From the NCBI RefSeq assembly GCF_024362765.1, contig NZ_CP093302.1, forward strand, positions 1,890,001-1,954,000: a stretch of 64,000 nucleotides of DNA. Reading direction: 5' to 3'. The position numbers and the translations under genes were made by a program. The notes beneath the pieces were generated by a model. The model worked only from the letters and a program-made list of their open reading frames with translations. It was not told the DNA's origin and did not search any database. This stretch comes from Alkalihalobacillus sp. LMS6 (lineage in GTDB: Bacteria; Bacillota; Bacilli; Bacillales; Bacillaceae_D). Below, in pieces: positions 53,532 to 61,364 of this stretch (position 1 is the first letter of the stretch; each line of letters starts with the position of its first letter).

Positions 53532-54149
53532 TTAAGCATGCTTTCTACCAATTTTATTCTCAGTCCCTGACATGAGACGACTCACGTTAGTACGGTGGCG
53601 CCAAAGCGACATCAACGCCAAAACGACTGTAAACAAGCTGTATTCAACCGGATAGGTAAAACTTGGAATAAGTAAAAGGATTCCTAAAGCAACAGGTGTT
53701 AAAATAGCAAATAATAGAGATCCGAGCGATACATACCTCGTAATAAAAATACTTGCAATGGCAATTACGCCAGCGAGAAGCGACGGGAGAAACACAAGGG
53801 TTGCCAATACACCAATCGATGTAGCAACACCTTTCCCACCTCGAAAACCAAAATAAATTGGCCAATTATGCCCTAGGATGGCGGCTAACCCTGCCAATAC
53901 ATGCACAAGCGCAGCATCCGTTATGAGCATCGCACTGACAACGGGTAAAATTCCTTTTCCCACATCAAGTAAAAGGACCGAAACAGCTGGACCCACTCCA
54001 AGCACGCGCAATGTGTTGGTGGCGCCAGCGTTTCCACTTCCTTCTTTACGAATATCAATTTTCTTGATCTTCTTGGCAATCAAGTAGCTAAAGCTTACTG
54101 AACCAAGTAAATAACTTAATCCTACAATTAAAACCGTCGTGATAATCAT
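53532..54149 (-). CDS. plsY: Glycerol-3-phosphate acyltransferase PlsY
   Basis: PlsY transfers the acyl group of acyl-phosphate to glycerol 3-phosphate at the membrane. It has about five membrane segments and the motifs GSGNAGATNTLRVLG, GHNWPIYFGFRGGKGVATSIG and SLWRHRTNVSRLMSGTENKIG. The 205-residue length is normal. In B. subtilis plsY (yneS) is elsewhere; here it lies between der and gpsA, next to the enzyme making its substrate. Confidence 0.95.
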   Translation of the reverse strand: MIITTVLIVGLSYLLGSVSFSYLIAKKIKKIDIRKEGSGNAGATNTLRVLGVGPAVSVLLLDVGKGILPVVSAMLITDAALVHVLAGLAAILGHNWPIYFGFRGGKGVATSIGVLATLVFLPSLLAGVIAIASIFITRYVSLGSLLFAILTPVALGILLLIPSFTYPVEYSLFTVVLALMSLWRHRTNVSRLMSGTENKIGRKHA

Positions 54150-54171
54150 GTGTTTCCCCCTCTACACATCA

Positions 54172-55485
54172 TTAATCATTTTTTTTACGTGAAATAATAT
54201 GAATCGGCGTGCCTTCAAAATCGAATGTTGCACGTAAACGATTTTCAAGAAAACGACGATATGAGAAGTGCATTAACTCCGGTTCATTCACAAAAAATAC
54301 AAACGTCGGCGGCTGAACCGCTACTTGCGTCACATAGTTAATCTTGAGACGCTTTCCTTTATCCGTTGGTGTTGGATTCATGGCTACCGCATCCATAATC
54401 ATATCGTTTAATACATGCGTCGGCACACGAAGATGATGATTCTCTGACACTCTTTTTACTTCAGGTAACAATAAATGGAGACGTTGCGTTGTTTTAGCAG
54501 ATAAGAAAACAATCGGTGCATACGAAAGAAACTGAAACTCTTGACGAATGTCTTCAACAAAGTTCTGCATCGTCTTATGATCTTTTTCAATAGCATCCCA
54601 TTTGTTTACAACAATCACAACAGCTCGACCAGCTTCATGTCCATAACCTGCGATTTTTTTATCTTGTTCAATAATACCTTCTTCACCATTAATCACGACC
54701 AAGACGACATCAGACCGCTCAATTGCTTTTAACGAACGCATTACGCTATACTTCTCTGTCGCTTCATACACTTTACCTCGTTTGCGCATGCCTGCCGTAT
54801 CGATGACCACATATTCTTGCTCATCTTTTGTAAACGTTGTGTCAATTGCATCTCGTGTTGTGCCTGGAATTTGGCTCACGATCACGCGTTCTTCACCAAG
54901 AAGTGCGTTCACAAGTGAAGATTTCCCGACATTTGGTCGGCCAATTAACGCCATTTTTATCGCGTCTTCTCCGTATGGGACTTCTAAATCCGTAGGGAAA
55001 TGTTGCGCGACTTCATCAAGTAGATCGCCTAACCCTAATCCGTGTGCCCCTGAAATTGGGAATGGCTCGCCAATTCCTAACGCATAAAATTCATACAGTT
55101 GATCTCTCATTTCAGGATTGTCCACTTTGTTGACGCCTAAAACAACAGGCTTCTTTGAGCGAAACAGCATATTAACCACTTCTTGATCGGCTGCTGTAAT
55201 TCCTTCTTTTGCGCTTACTAAGAAAATAATGACATGAGCCTCTTCTATTGCAATCTCTGCTTGATGACGCATTTGCGTAAGCAACGGTTCGTCTCCAAGT
55301 TCAATTCCACCTGTATCAATTATATTAAATTCATGGTTTAACCATTCCGCATTATTATAAAGACGATCTCGAGTTACACCTGGCATATCTTCAACAATAG
55401 CAACTCGTTCCCCGACAATTCGGTTAAAGATCGTTGACTTTCCTACGTTTGGTCTTCCAACGATTGCAACGACTGGTTTTGTCAC
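54172..55485 (-). CDS. der: Ribosome biogenesis GTPase Der (EngA)
   Basis: Der is an essential tandem GTPase for 50S assembly. It has two G domains, each with GRPNVGKS (first at residues 10-17, second near 183), DTGGIE and [10 protein letters not shown], and NKVD and NKWD, followed by a KH-like C-terminal domain. It has 437 residues. The start is GTG. It lies between yphA and plsY. Confidence 0.97.
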   Translation of the reverse strand: MTKPVVAIVGRPNVGKSTIFNRIVGERVAIVEDMPGVTRDRLYNNAEWLNHEFNIIDTGGIELGDEPLLTQMRHQAEIAIEEAHVIIFLVSAKEGITAADQEVVNMLFRSKKPVVLGVNKVDNPEMRDQLYEFYALGIGEPFPISGAHGLGLGDLLDEVAQHFPTDLEVPYGEDAIKMALIGRPNVGKSSLVNALLGEERVIVSQIPGTTRDAIDTTFTKDEQEYVVIDTAGMRKRGKVYEATEKYSVMRSLKAIERSDVVLVVINGEEGIIEQDKKIAGYGHEAGRAVVIVVNKWDAIEKDHKTMQNFVEDIRQEFQFLSYAPIVFLSAKTTQRLHLLLPEVKRVSENHHLRVPTHVLNDMIMDAVAMNPTPTDKGKRLKINYVTQVAVQPPTFVFFVNEPELMHFSYRRFLENRLRATFDFEGTPIHIISRKKND

Positions 55486-55549
55486 AATCTCACACCCTTC
55501 CTACATCGTACATCAAAAATTTTTGTCTAACTCAATTAGTTTACTAAAC

Positions 55550-56170
55550 TCATGCATGCTTGTCTATCCTATTTCCAAACGGTTTAGGACGGAAGTATCG
55601 TTCGATTGTACGTTTTTCAACCCATTGAATACTATACATCATTGCAGAAACCCCAATGCTTAACGCACAAGCGAGGGCAAGTAGATCCCAAAAAGCAAAT
55701 GAGCCAATTGAAACAGGCCATTCACTTGCTTGACGAATTTGATTCAATATCTCTCCATGAATCATTCCGATTCCAAGTACAACCGTGCGAATTGGACGTC
55801 GAATAAGCAAGACTGCTAAGATAAATGAAGGCACCACTTGGACCAGAAACGGCCCGACTGATAAAATAATCGGATCCATTTGAATAAACGCTTGCGTGCT
55901 TACATGGACCGTCGCAATGAGTATAGACACGAATATCGAATACGCTAATTGTGCTATTGGCAATCTTCCAATTACAGCATAGCAACAAATAAGGAAGAAA
56001 AAGAGGCCAAAATTAACGGTATAAGGACCGAACGTCCAATTTAATGGCGCAAAAATAAGGACAGTTAACAAAATGACACTAAAAATTGCTCGCGGAGCTG
56101 TTTTTGGCATGAAGAACGTCACAATCCCCCAAAACATCCATCCGAGCCAGTAAAAATAAAATCCCTCCAT
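55550..56170 (-). CDS. yphA: YphA-family membrane protein
   Basis: This 206-residue protein has about six membrane segments and starts MEGFYFYWLGWMFWGIVTFFM, as in YphA of B. subtilis. Its function is unknown. The ATG at 56170 follows GAGGTGAT by 6 bases. It lies between the S1-domain gene and der, as expected. Confidence 0.85.
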   Translation of the reverse strand: MEGFYFYWLGWMFWGIVTFFMPKTAPRAIFSVILLTVLIFAPLNWTFGPYTVNFGLFFFLICCYAVIGRLPIAQLAYSIFVSILIATVHVSTQAFIQMDPIILSVGPFLVQVVPSFILAVLLIRRPIRTVVLGIGMIHGEILNQIRQASEWPVSIGSFAFWDLLALACALSIGVSAMMYSIQWVEKRTIERYFRPKPFGNRIDKHA

Positions 56171-56290
56171 CGTCAATCACCTCTACATGATTATGGACGG
56201 AAATCTACTAAAATAGACGTCTACTTTTACAATTAAGCAAATTGGTGAGGTAAATAGACGACTGAACCGGTGTTCGCTAAGAACCAAAAC

Positions 56291-56325
56291 AAAAAAACTC
56301 CATGTATGGATCCATACATGGAGTT
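56291..56325 (-). terminator. Terminator of the S1-domain protein gene
   Basis: A perfect 30-base palindrome centred on GGATCC (56296-56325) is followed by a T run on the minus strand. It lies 31 bases after the S1-domain gene. A palindrome with no loop forms a hairpin with a small tetraloop. Confidence 0.88.
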
Positions 56326-56355
56326 CTCGTAAGCATCTTTTTAGTCTACATTTTA

Positions 56356-57483
56356 CTAACGATATTTTTTCAGTTGATCACCAATCATATCAGCTAGAGA
56401 AAATCCTGAAGATTCTTCTTGGTGTTCTTTTTCATACGCCTTTGTTTGGCTGCGAGTCTCGTCTTCTTGTGCTTCTCGAATACTAAGCGAAATCCGATTA
56501 TCGACTTCGTTCACTTCAAGAATTTTCACTTTAACAGTTTCGCCGACTTCTAAAACTTCCGCTGGGTTTCCAATATGACGTGTTGAAATTTGTGAAATGT
56601 GCACAAGTCCTTCAACACCAGGCAATACTTCAACAAAAGCACCAAAGTTAACGAGTCGTTTCACTTTACCAGAGACCACTTCATTTACGTTTAACGTGGA
56701 ACCAACATTTGCCCAAGGCCCAGGTAATGTTTCTTTAATAGATAGGGAGATTCGCTCGTTATCAATGTCAACCGAAAGCACTTTCACGGTTACCGTATCG
56801 CCTTCACTTAAAACATCCTGAGGGCTTTCGACTCTTTCATGGGCAATTTGCGAGATGTGAACTAAACCATCAACACCGCCAATATCTACGAATGCCCCGA
56901 ATGTCGCTAAGCGTTGTACCGTTCCAGATAATGTGGAGCCGACTTCAATCGATTGTAGCGTTTGTTTTTTCTTGTGCTCAACTTCATCTTCTTGCACAGC
57001 GCGTTGAGATAGAATTAGCTTGTTATTGTCTTTATCTAATTCAATGACTTTTACTCGAAGTGTTTCTCCTTCGTAACTTGAGAAATCTTCAACAAAGTGT
57101 CGTTCTACATGTGAAGCAGGTACAAATCCTCTTACACCTAAATCAACAACGAGTCCACCTTTTACAATTTCAGCGACAACAGCTTCAATCACTTCATCTT
57201 TGCGCTGCACATCTTCAAGCATTTGCCATGCTTTTTCTGCTTGTACTGCTTTTTTTGATAAAATTAATTCATCATCTTCCACTTTCGTAACTTGGAGCTC
57301 TACTTCGTCGTTTACAGCAATCACATCGCCAGCTTTCTCGATATGCAAAGTAGCCAATTCACTAATTGGAACAATTCCATCCACTTTAAATCCTACATCC
57401 ACAAAAACTTGCTTGTCTTCCACTTTTGTGACCGTACCTTTTACAAGGTCTCCTACTGAAAATACATTCATTTCTTCAGCCAT
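56356..57483 (-). CDS. ypfD: S1 RNA-binding domain protein (RpsA/YpfD family)
   Basis: This 375-residue protein consists of four S1 (OB-fold) domains of about 75 residues each, with the repeated G-x-FVDVG...VHISQI pattern in the third and fourth. It is the low-GC Gram-positive homologue of ribosomal protein S1, with a shorter domain number than E. coli S1 (six) and no clear role in general translation. AAGGAGGAG precedes the ATG. It lies after plsC and ends at a strong terminator. Confidence 0.93.
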   Translation of the reverse strand: MAEEMNVFSVGDLVKGTVTKVEDKQVFVDVGFKVDGIVPISELATLHIEKAGDVIAVNDEVELQVTKVEDDELILSKKAVQAEKAWQMLEDVQRKDEVIEAVVAEIVKGGLVVDLGVRGFVPASHVERHFVEDFSSYEGETLRVKVIELDKDNNKLILSQRAVQEDEVEHKKKQTLQSIEVGSTLSGTVQRLATFGAFVDIGGVDGLVHISQIAHERVESPQDVLSEGDTVTVKVLSVDIDNERISLSIKETLPGPWANVGSTLNVNEVVSGKVKRLVNFGAFVEVLPGVEGLVHISQISTRHIGNPAEVLEVGETVKVKILEVNEVDNRISLSIREAQEDETRSQTKAYEKEHQEESSGFSLADMIGDQLKKYR

Positions 57484-57550
57484 TAAGTTCTCCTCCTTTT
57501 ATCATTTACACGTAACACGTTTTATGTTCGTCATATGAGAGCATCACGTA

Positions 57551-58132
57551 TTACTGATGCGTATCTTTAAGCTGCTGAATTTCAGTCATAATTTTCTCGG
57601 TAATGTCTTTCGCTGAAACACGTTCTATCCGGTAAGCTTCCATATCAATCGGTTTCCCATATACCATGATCACACGTTTGCGAAATTTATACGGTCCAAT
57701 AATGACGCACGGTACAACATAAGCGTCGCTTTTCCCTGCAAAAAATCCAGCTCCTGCTAACCCATTCCCGATTTCACCTGTTTTGGAACGTGTTCCTTCA
57801 GGAAATAATCCAACCATGTCGCCTTGCTTCAAAATCTTCAGTGCCGTTCGTAATGATTCTCGATCACTACCTCCTCGCTTTACAGGAAACGCACCTAGAC
57901 CGTTTAATAATTTTCCAACACCTGGCTTATCAAACAATTCTTTTTTTGCCATGTAGCGCACTTGCCTGTTAATGAAGGCACCTAAAAGAGGCGGATCAAA
58001 ATTGCTAATATGATTGGAGCAAAGAAGGACGCCGCCTTCTTCAGGAATGTTTTCTTTTCCTCTAATCTCTACTTTAAATAGCAGTCGTAGTACGAACCGA
58101 CACACTGCTTGTCCAAACCGATACAGCTTCAT
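57551..58132 (-). CDS. plsC: 1-acyl-sn-glycerol-3-phosphate acyltransferase PlsC
   Basis: PlsC acylates lysophosphatidic acid to phosphatidic acid at the inner membrane face. Catalytic NHISNFDP (HxxxxD motif) and substrate-binding FPEGTRS are both present, with a short hydrophobic N-terminal helix. It has 193 residues. The ATG overlaps the cmk stop by one base (TAATG), so it is coupled to cmk. Confidence 0.94.
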   Translation of the reverse strand: MKLYRFGQAVCRFVLRLLFKVEIRGKENIPEEGGVLLCSNHISNFDPPLLGAFINRQVRYMAKKELFDKPGVGKLLNGLGAFPVKRGGSDRESLRTALKILKQGDMVGLFPEGTRSKTGEIGNGLAGAGFFAGKSDAYVVPCVIIGPYKFRKRVIMVYGKPIDMEAYRIERVSAKDITEKIMTEIQQLKDTHQ

Positions 58133-58803
58133 TAAATAGAGTGCTCCTTTACAAAATCGAGAATCGCATCCGTTACTTGGTTTATATCCATTTTCGTCGT
58201 ATCTAAAACACGCGCATCGTCCGCTTTTTTTAATGGCGCGAATGCACGGCTTGAATCAAGCTCATCTCTTTTTTCAATATCCCGCTTGATATCTTCTAAA
58301 TTAGACTGAAGGCCTTTATTTATTTGTTCCGAATGGCGACGTTTCGCACGCTCGTCAACGGAGGCGGTTAGGAAAATTTTTACATCGGCTTTTGGCAGTA
58401 CATGCGTACCAATATCACGTCCATCAAGCACGGCATGTTTTTCACTAGCTAACTTTTGTTGTTTTTCCATCATATTTAAACGTACTTGCTTATAGCTTGA
58501 TACAAGTGATACGTTTTGATTTACTTTATTTGAACGAATGTCTTCCGTTATGTCTTCTCCATTCCAAAAAACGGTTGTGCCTGTTGACGATGGCGAAAGT
58601 TCTAATTCACTCTCCATTAAAAGGTTGTTTAACGCCTTTTCATCGTATAAATCAACATTTGTAGCTAAAGCAGCTTGCGTTAATGCTCGATACATCGCTC
58701 CTGTATCAATATACAAAAAACCTAGTTTCTCAGCTACTTTTTTTGCTACTGTACTTTTCCCTGCCCCTGCAGGACCATCAATTGCTACATTAAAACTCGT
58801 CAT
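58132..58803 (-). CDS. cmk: Cytidylate kinase
   Basis: Cmk phosphorylates CMP and dCMP. The P-loop DGPAGAGKST (9-18), the CMP-binding DTGAMYRAL, and GRDIGTHVLPKADVKIFLTAS with the LID RRHSEQ are present in 223 residues. The initiation signal is weak (a GTGTGAAG before the ATG). It starts the cmk-plsC run from a probable promoter at 58874-58901. Confidence 0.96.
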   Translation of the reverse strand: MTSFNVAIDGPAGAGKSTVAKKVAEKLGFLYIDTGAMYRALTQAALATNVDLYDEKALNNLLMESELELSPSSTGTTVFWNGEDITEDIRSNKVNQNVSLVSSYKQVRLNMMEKQQKLASEKHAVLDGRDIGTHVLPKADVKIFLTASVDERAKRRHSEQINKGLQSNLEDIKRDIEKRDELDSSRAFAPLKKADDARVLDTTKMDINQVTDAILDFVKEHSI

Positions 58804-58873
58804 TCATTCTTCACACACTTTCTTTTAAAACTTGTCATCTCATGCGCCAATTTTGGCTAAAAGCGCTGCTCCT

Positions 58874-58901
58874 ATTATCTCATATTTTCAAAAGATGGCA
58901 A
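58874..58901 (-). promoter_or_regulatory. Probable cmk promoter
   Basis: On the minus strand, -35 TTGCCA (58896-58901) and -10 GATAAT (58874-58879) are 16 bases apart, about 70 bases before the cmk start. Confidence 0.5.
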
Positions 58902-58915
58902 GCATCGCTTCAACG

Positions 58916-58943
58916 AAAAAACCCTCGCATGACTAAGCGAGGG
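58916..58943 (-). terminator. sleB-ypeB terminator
   Basis: CCCTCGC and GCGAGGG arms around an 8-base loop, followed by a run of T on the minus strand, lie 9 bases after ypeB. Confidence 0.85.
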
Positions 58944-58951
58944 CCCTTACT

Positions 58952-60301
58952 TTATGAAACATCGTAATCCGGTTCTGTGTCTTTCATTCGTTCTACTTTT
59001 TCTTCATTCCCGTTCGTTGCATTAATAAAGATTCGATACGTATCATTGTCTTTTGTTCCATAAAATTCATAGACGAGCACATCTTCGTTGATGTCATTTT
59101 CAATAATCGCGATGTGGTCCTCCATTACGTCAATATGAGGATTGATCATCGCCTGTGCTTCTTCTTTTGTTACCGACGGCGATTGGATGTCTCGATTGTC
59201 GTCATGATGAATGATATGACCTCGCCCTACATAAGAAACGATATCCCCATCATCTAGCGCCACTTCTATGGTAATGGAATCCGGATAAATACGAACGCCC
59301 TCTTCTACATAAGCAAATTCAAGAACAGCCATATTATTATACTGTGTACTATCAACAAGCTCCATATCCGACTTATTTGCTCGCTCAAGAAAGGCTTCCG
59401 CTTCTTTTACCGCATCATTTAAACCAATCGTTTGCTTTTCAATTTTCCGGCTTTGCATAAACCAAATCGGTTCTCCACCTTCAACACTCATATCCATATT
59501 GTAATTTGCTTTATTTTCAGGATCGTCCACTACAAGTGAATAAGCCGGGTATTCGATGGCGTCGCTTGCATCGTCCACTTGAACCGTTGCACCTTTCCCT
59601 AACTGGAGAAGGTCAAGCGCCTTTTGTTTTGCTTCTTCTTTTGTAATTTTTTCACGACCGCTGAGCGCCTCTTTTAATTCGCCATTTAAATTTCGGATGG
59701 AAGAGTCTGTTGCGCCCCATTCCACTTCGCTAAACCCTTGAACAGATTTATTCATTCGTTCAAAGTGTCCTGCAAACGAATATTCAGCTGGTTCCTCTTC
59801 ATCTCTTTCTCGCTCAGCTAACCAAGGCATATCCGCATTCATCATCATTGCTTGTGTTTCACGCATTGATTGTCGGATAGAGGCTGACTGATCGTATAGT
59901 TGCTCGAGTGTTGCATACTCTTGATTAGTTAAAGGATCTTCGTTTAGATCTCTAACCGAAGTACGGTACGTGAAATCAGCAATTTTGTATAGATATTTTT
60001 CTGTATCTTCCATATTTAATCCTTGCACGGGCAATTCCGCTAGGCTTTTTTCAGCCAAACTCGTGACACGCCATACATCCGCTAAAGCCGGCGATAGTTG
60101 CCTCTGGCTATTCATCGCTAGTGTTTTCCCTAATTCATCTTCAATTTGATCAATATGGAAACTTAAATCATGATACGCTCGTTCGTACATGTTTTCCGCC
60201 GTTTGAGCTAATTGATCTTTTTCATTTTTTTGTTGATAGCCCCAAACTCCTGTGCCAACAACCGCAACAGCGAGGGCCCCAATCATGACATTCCGAATCA
60301 C
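58952..60301 (-). CDS. ypeB: Spore germination protein YpeB
   Basis: YpeB is needed with SleB for cortex hydrolysis in germinating spores; each stabilises the other in the spore. This 449-residue protein has an N-terminal membrane anchor (about 4-22), a helical middle, and repeated PepSY-type segments in the C-terminal half (for example EAKQKALDLLQLGKGATV, EAEAFLERAN and EEAQAMINPH). The start is GTG with GGAGGTGG upstream. It follows sleB by 19 bases, the standard forespore operon. Confidence 0.94.
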   Translation of the reverse strand: MIRNVMIGALAVAVVGTGVWGYQQKNEKDQLAQTAENMYERAYHDLSFHIDQIEDELGKTLAMNSQRQLSPALADVWRVTSLAEKSLAELPVQGLNMEDTEKYLYKIADFTYRTSVRDLNEDPLTNQEYATLEQLYDQSASIRQSMRETQAMMMNADMPWLAERERDEEEPAEYSFAGHFERMNKSVQGFSEVEWGATDSSIRNLNGELKEALSGREKITKEEAKQKALDLLQLGKGATVQVDDASDAIEYPAYSLVVDDPENKANYNMDMSVEGGEPIWFMQSRKIEKQTIGLNDAVKEAEAFLERANKSDMELVDSTQYNNMAVLEFAYVEEGVRIYPDSITIEVALDDGDIVSYVGRGHIIHHDDNRDIQSPSVTKEEAQAMINPHIDVMEDHIAIIENDINEDVLVYEFYGTKDNDTYRIFINATNGNEEKVERMKDTEPDYDVS

Positions 60302-60320
60302 TTACTCCACCTCCAACAGT

Positions 60321-61193
60321 TTAATAACAGAATATATGTTTTCCGATACGCTTAATTTGTGGACGCGTCCAAATCCAAGCAGACGTTGCTGTATCAGGAT
60401 TAAAATAATACAGTGCATTGTTTGATGGATCTTGACCGTTTAGAGCATCAAGCACGGCATTGCGAGCAGATTCATCTGCACCTAAATTGATTTGACCATC
60501 TGCTACAGCTGTAAATGCTCGTTCTTCATAAATAACGCCAGCAACCGTATCAGGAAACGTTGCTGAATTTAAGCGATTGACGATAACTGCTGCAACTGCT
60601 ACTTGCCCTTCATATGGTTCGCCTCGCGCTTCTCCATAAACCGCTTGTGCCATTAGCTGAATATCGTTACTTGAATAGCCTGAAGGAACATTTTGTGCTT
60701 TTTCGATAATAGGCTCTCCATCATCTCCAGATGCGTTGTCATCAGCTGATTGGGGATCTTCTGACCCATTTCCAGACTGATCGTTTTGCGGTGCTTGCCC
60801 TTTTTGATTCTCTTTTGACGTGCCGCCATAGTGCGAGAAAGACCGACCTTCATTTAATGCATTTGTGACATATTGTTGATCAAAGCTAGTTGTCTCAACA
60901 AGCTTTCCTTTCATCTCTTGCCCAACTAAGCCGTCAATATCAATCCCGTACTCGTATTGATAGTTTCGAACAGCCCAGTATGTACCCCAGCCGAAGACCC
61001 CATCAATGTTTCCGTTGTAATAGCCTACATATTGTAGTCTTGCTTGAAGCTCAACCACATCATCTCCAGTAGCCCCTTTTTGAATGACTTGTTCTGAAAA
61101 TGCCTCTGCCTCAGACTCAAAAAATAAGAATGAAAGTAGTCCTACAGCAATGACCATACCGTATTTTAGAAATGTATTCTTGCGGATAAACAA
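60321..61193 (-). CDS. sleB: Spore cortex-lytic enzyme SleB
   Basis: SleB is a lytic transglycosylase that cuts spore cortex peptidoglycan at muramic-delta-lactam. The 290-residue protein has a signal peptide (SFLFFESEAEAF), a peptidoglycan-binding domain (about 33-100, GATGDDVVELQARLQYVGYYNG), an acidic low-complexity linker (about 125-165), and the catalytic hydrolase domain with the Glu in YGEARGEPYEGQVAVAAV. It starts at TTG with AAGGAGG upstream. It is followed by ypeB. I found no convincing sigma-G promoter. Confidence 0.94.
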   Translation of the reverse strand: MFIRKNTFLKYGMVIAVGLLSFLFFESEAEAFSEQVIQKGATGDDVVELQARLQYVGYYNGNIDGVFGWGTYWAVRNYQYEYGIDIDGLVGQEMKGKLVETTSFDQQYVTNALNEGRSFSHYGGTSKENQKGQAPQNDQSGNGSEDPQSADDNASGDDGEPIIEKAQNVPSGYSSNDIQLMAQAVYGEARGEPYEGQVAVAAVIVNRLNSATFPDTVAGVIYEERAFTAVADGQINLGADESARNAVLDALNGQDPSNNALYYFNPDTATSAWIWTRPQIKRIGKHIFCY

Positions 61194-61303
61194 GGGTTTT
61201 CCTCCTTCATAATTGACGATTTTGATCTAGCTAACGGTAGTCTTTGTTATTCCAAATTTTTTATACCACTCAATCTAGCGATTCCATTTAACATGTACAC
61301 ACG

Positions 61304-61337
61304 AAAAAACCCTCGAGTTTGTTCGCTCGAGGGTTTT
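61304..61337 (-). terminator. metH terminator
   Basis: AAAACCCTCGAG and CTCGAGGGTTTT arms (12 bp) around an 8-base loop, with a T tract on the minus strand, lie 27 bases after metH. Confidence 0.88.
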
Positions 61338-61364
61338 CACGCTTATTTAAACGGATATAGTAGG

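Noticed and set aside
61194-61303. Sigma-G promoter for sleB
   Set aside because: GGTATA and GAATAA elements are present but no matching -10 (CATAnTA) lies at the right spacing.
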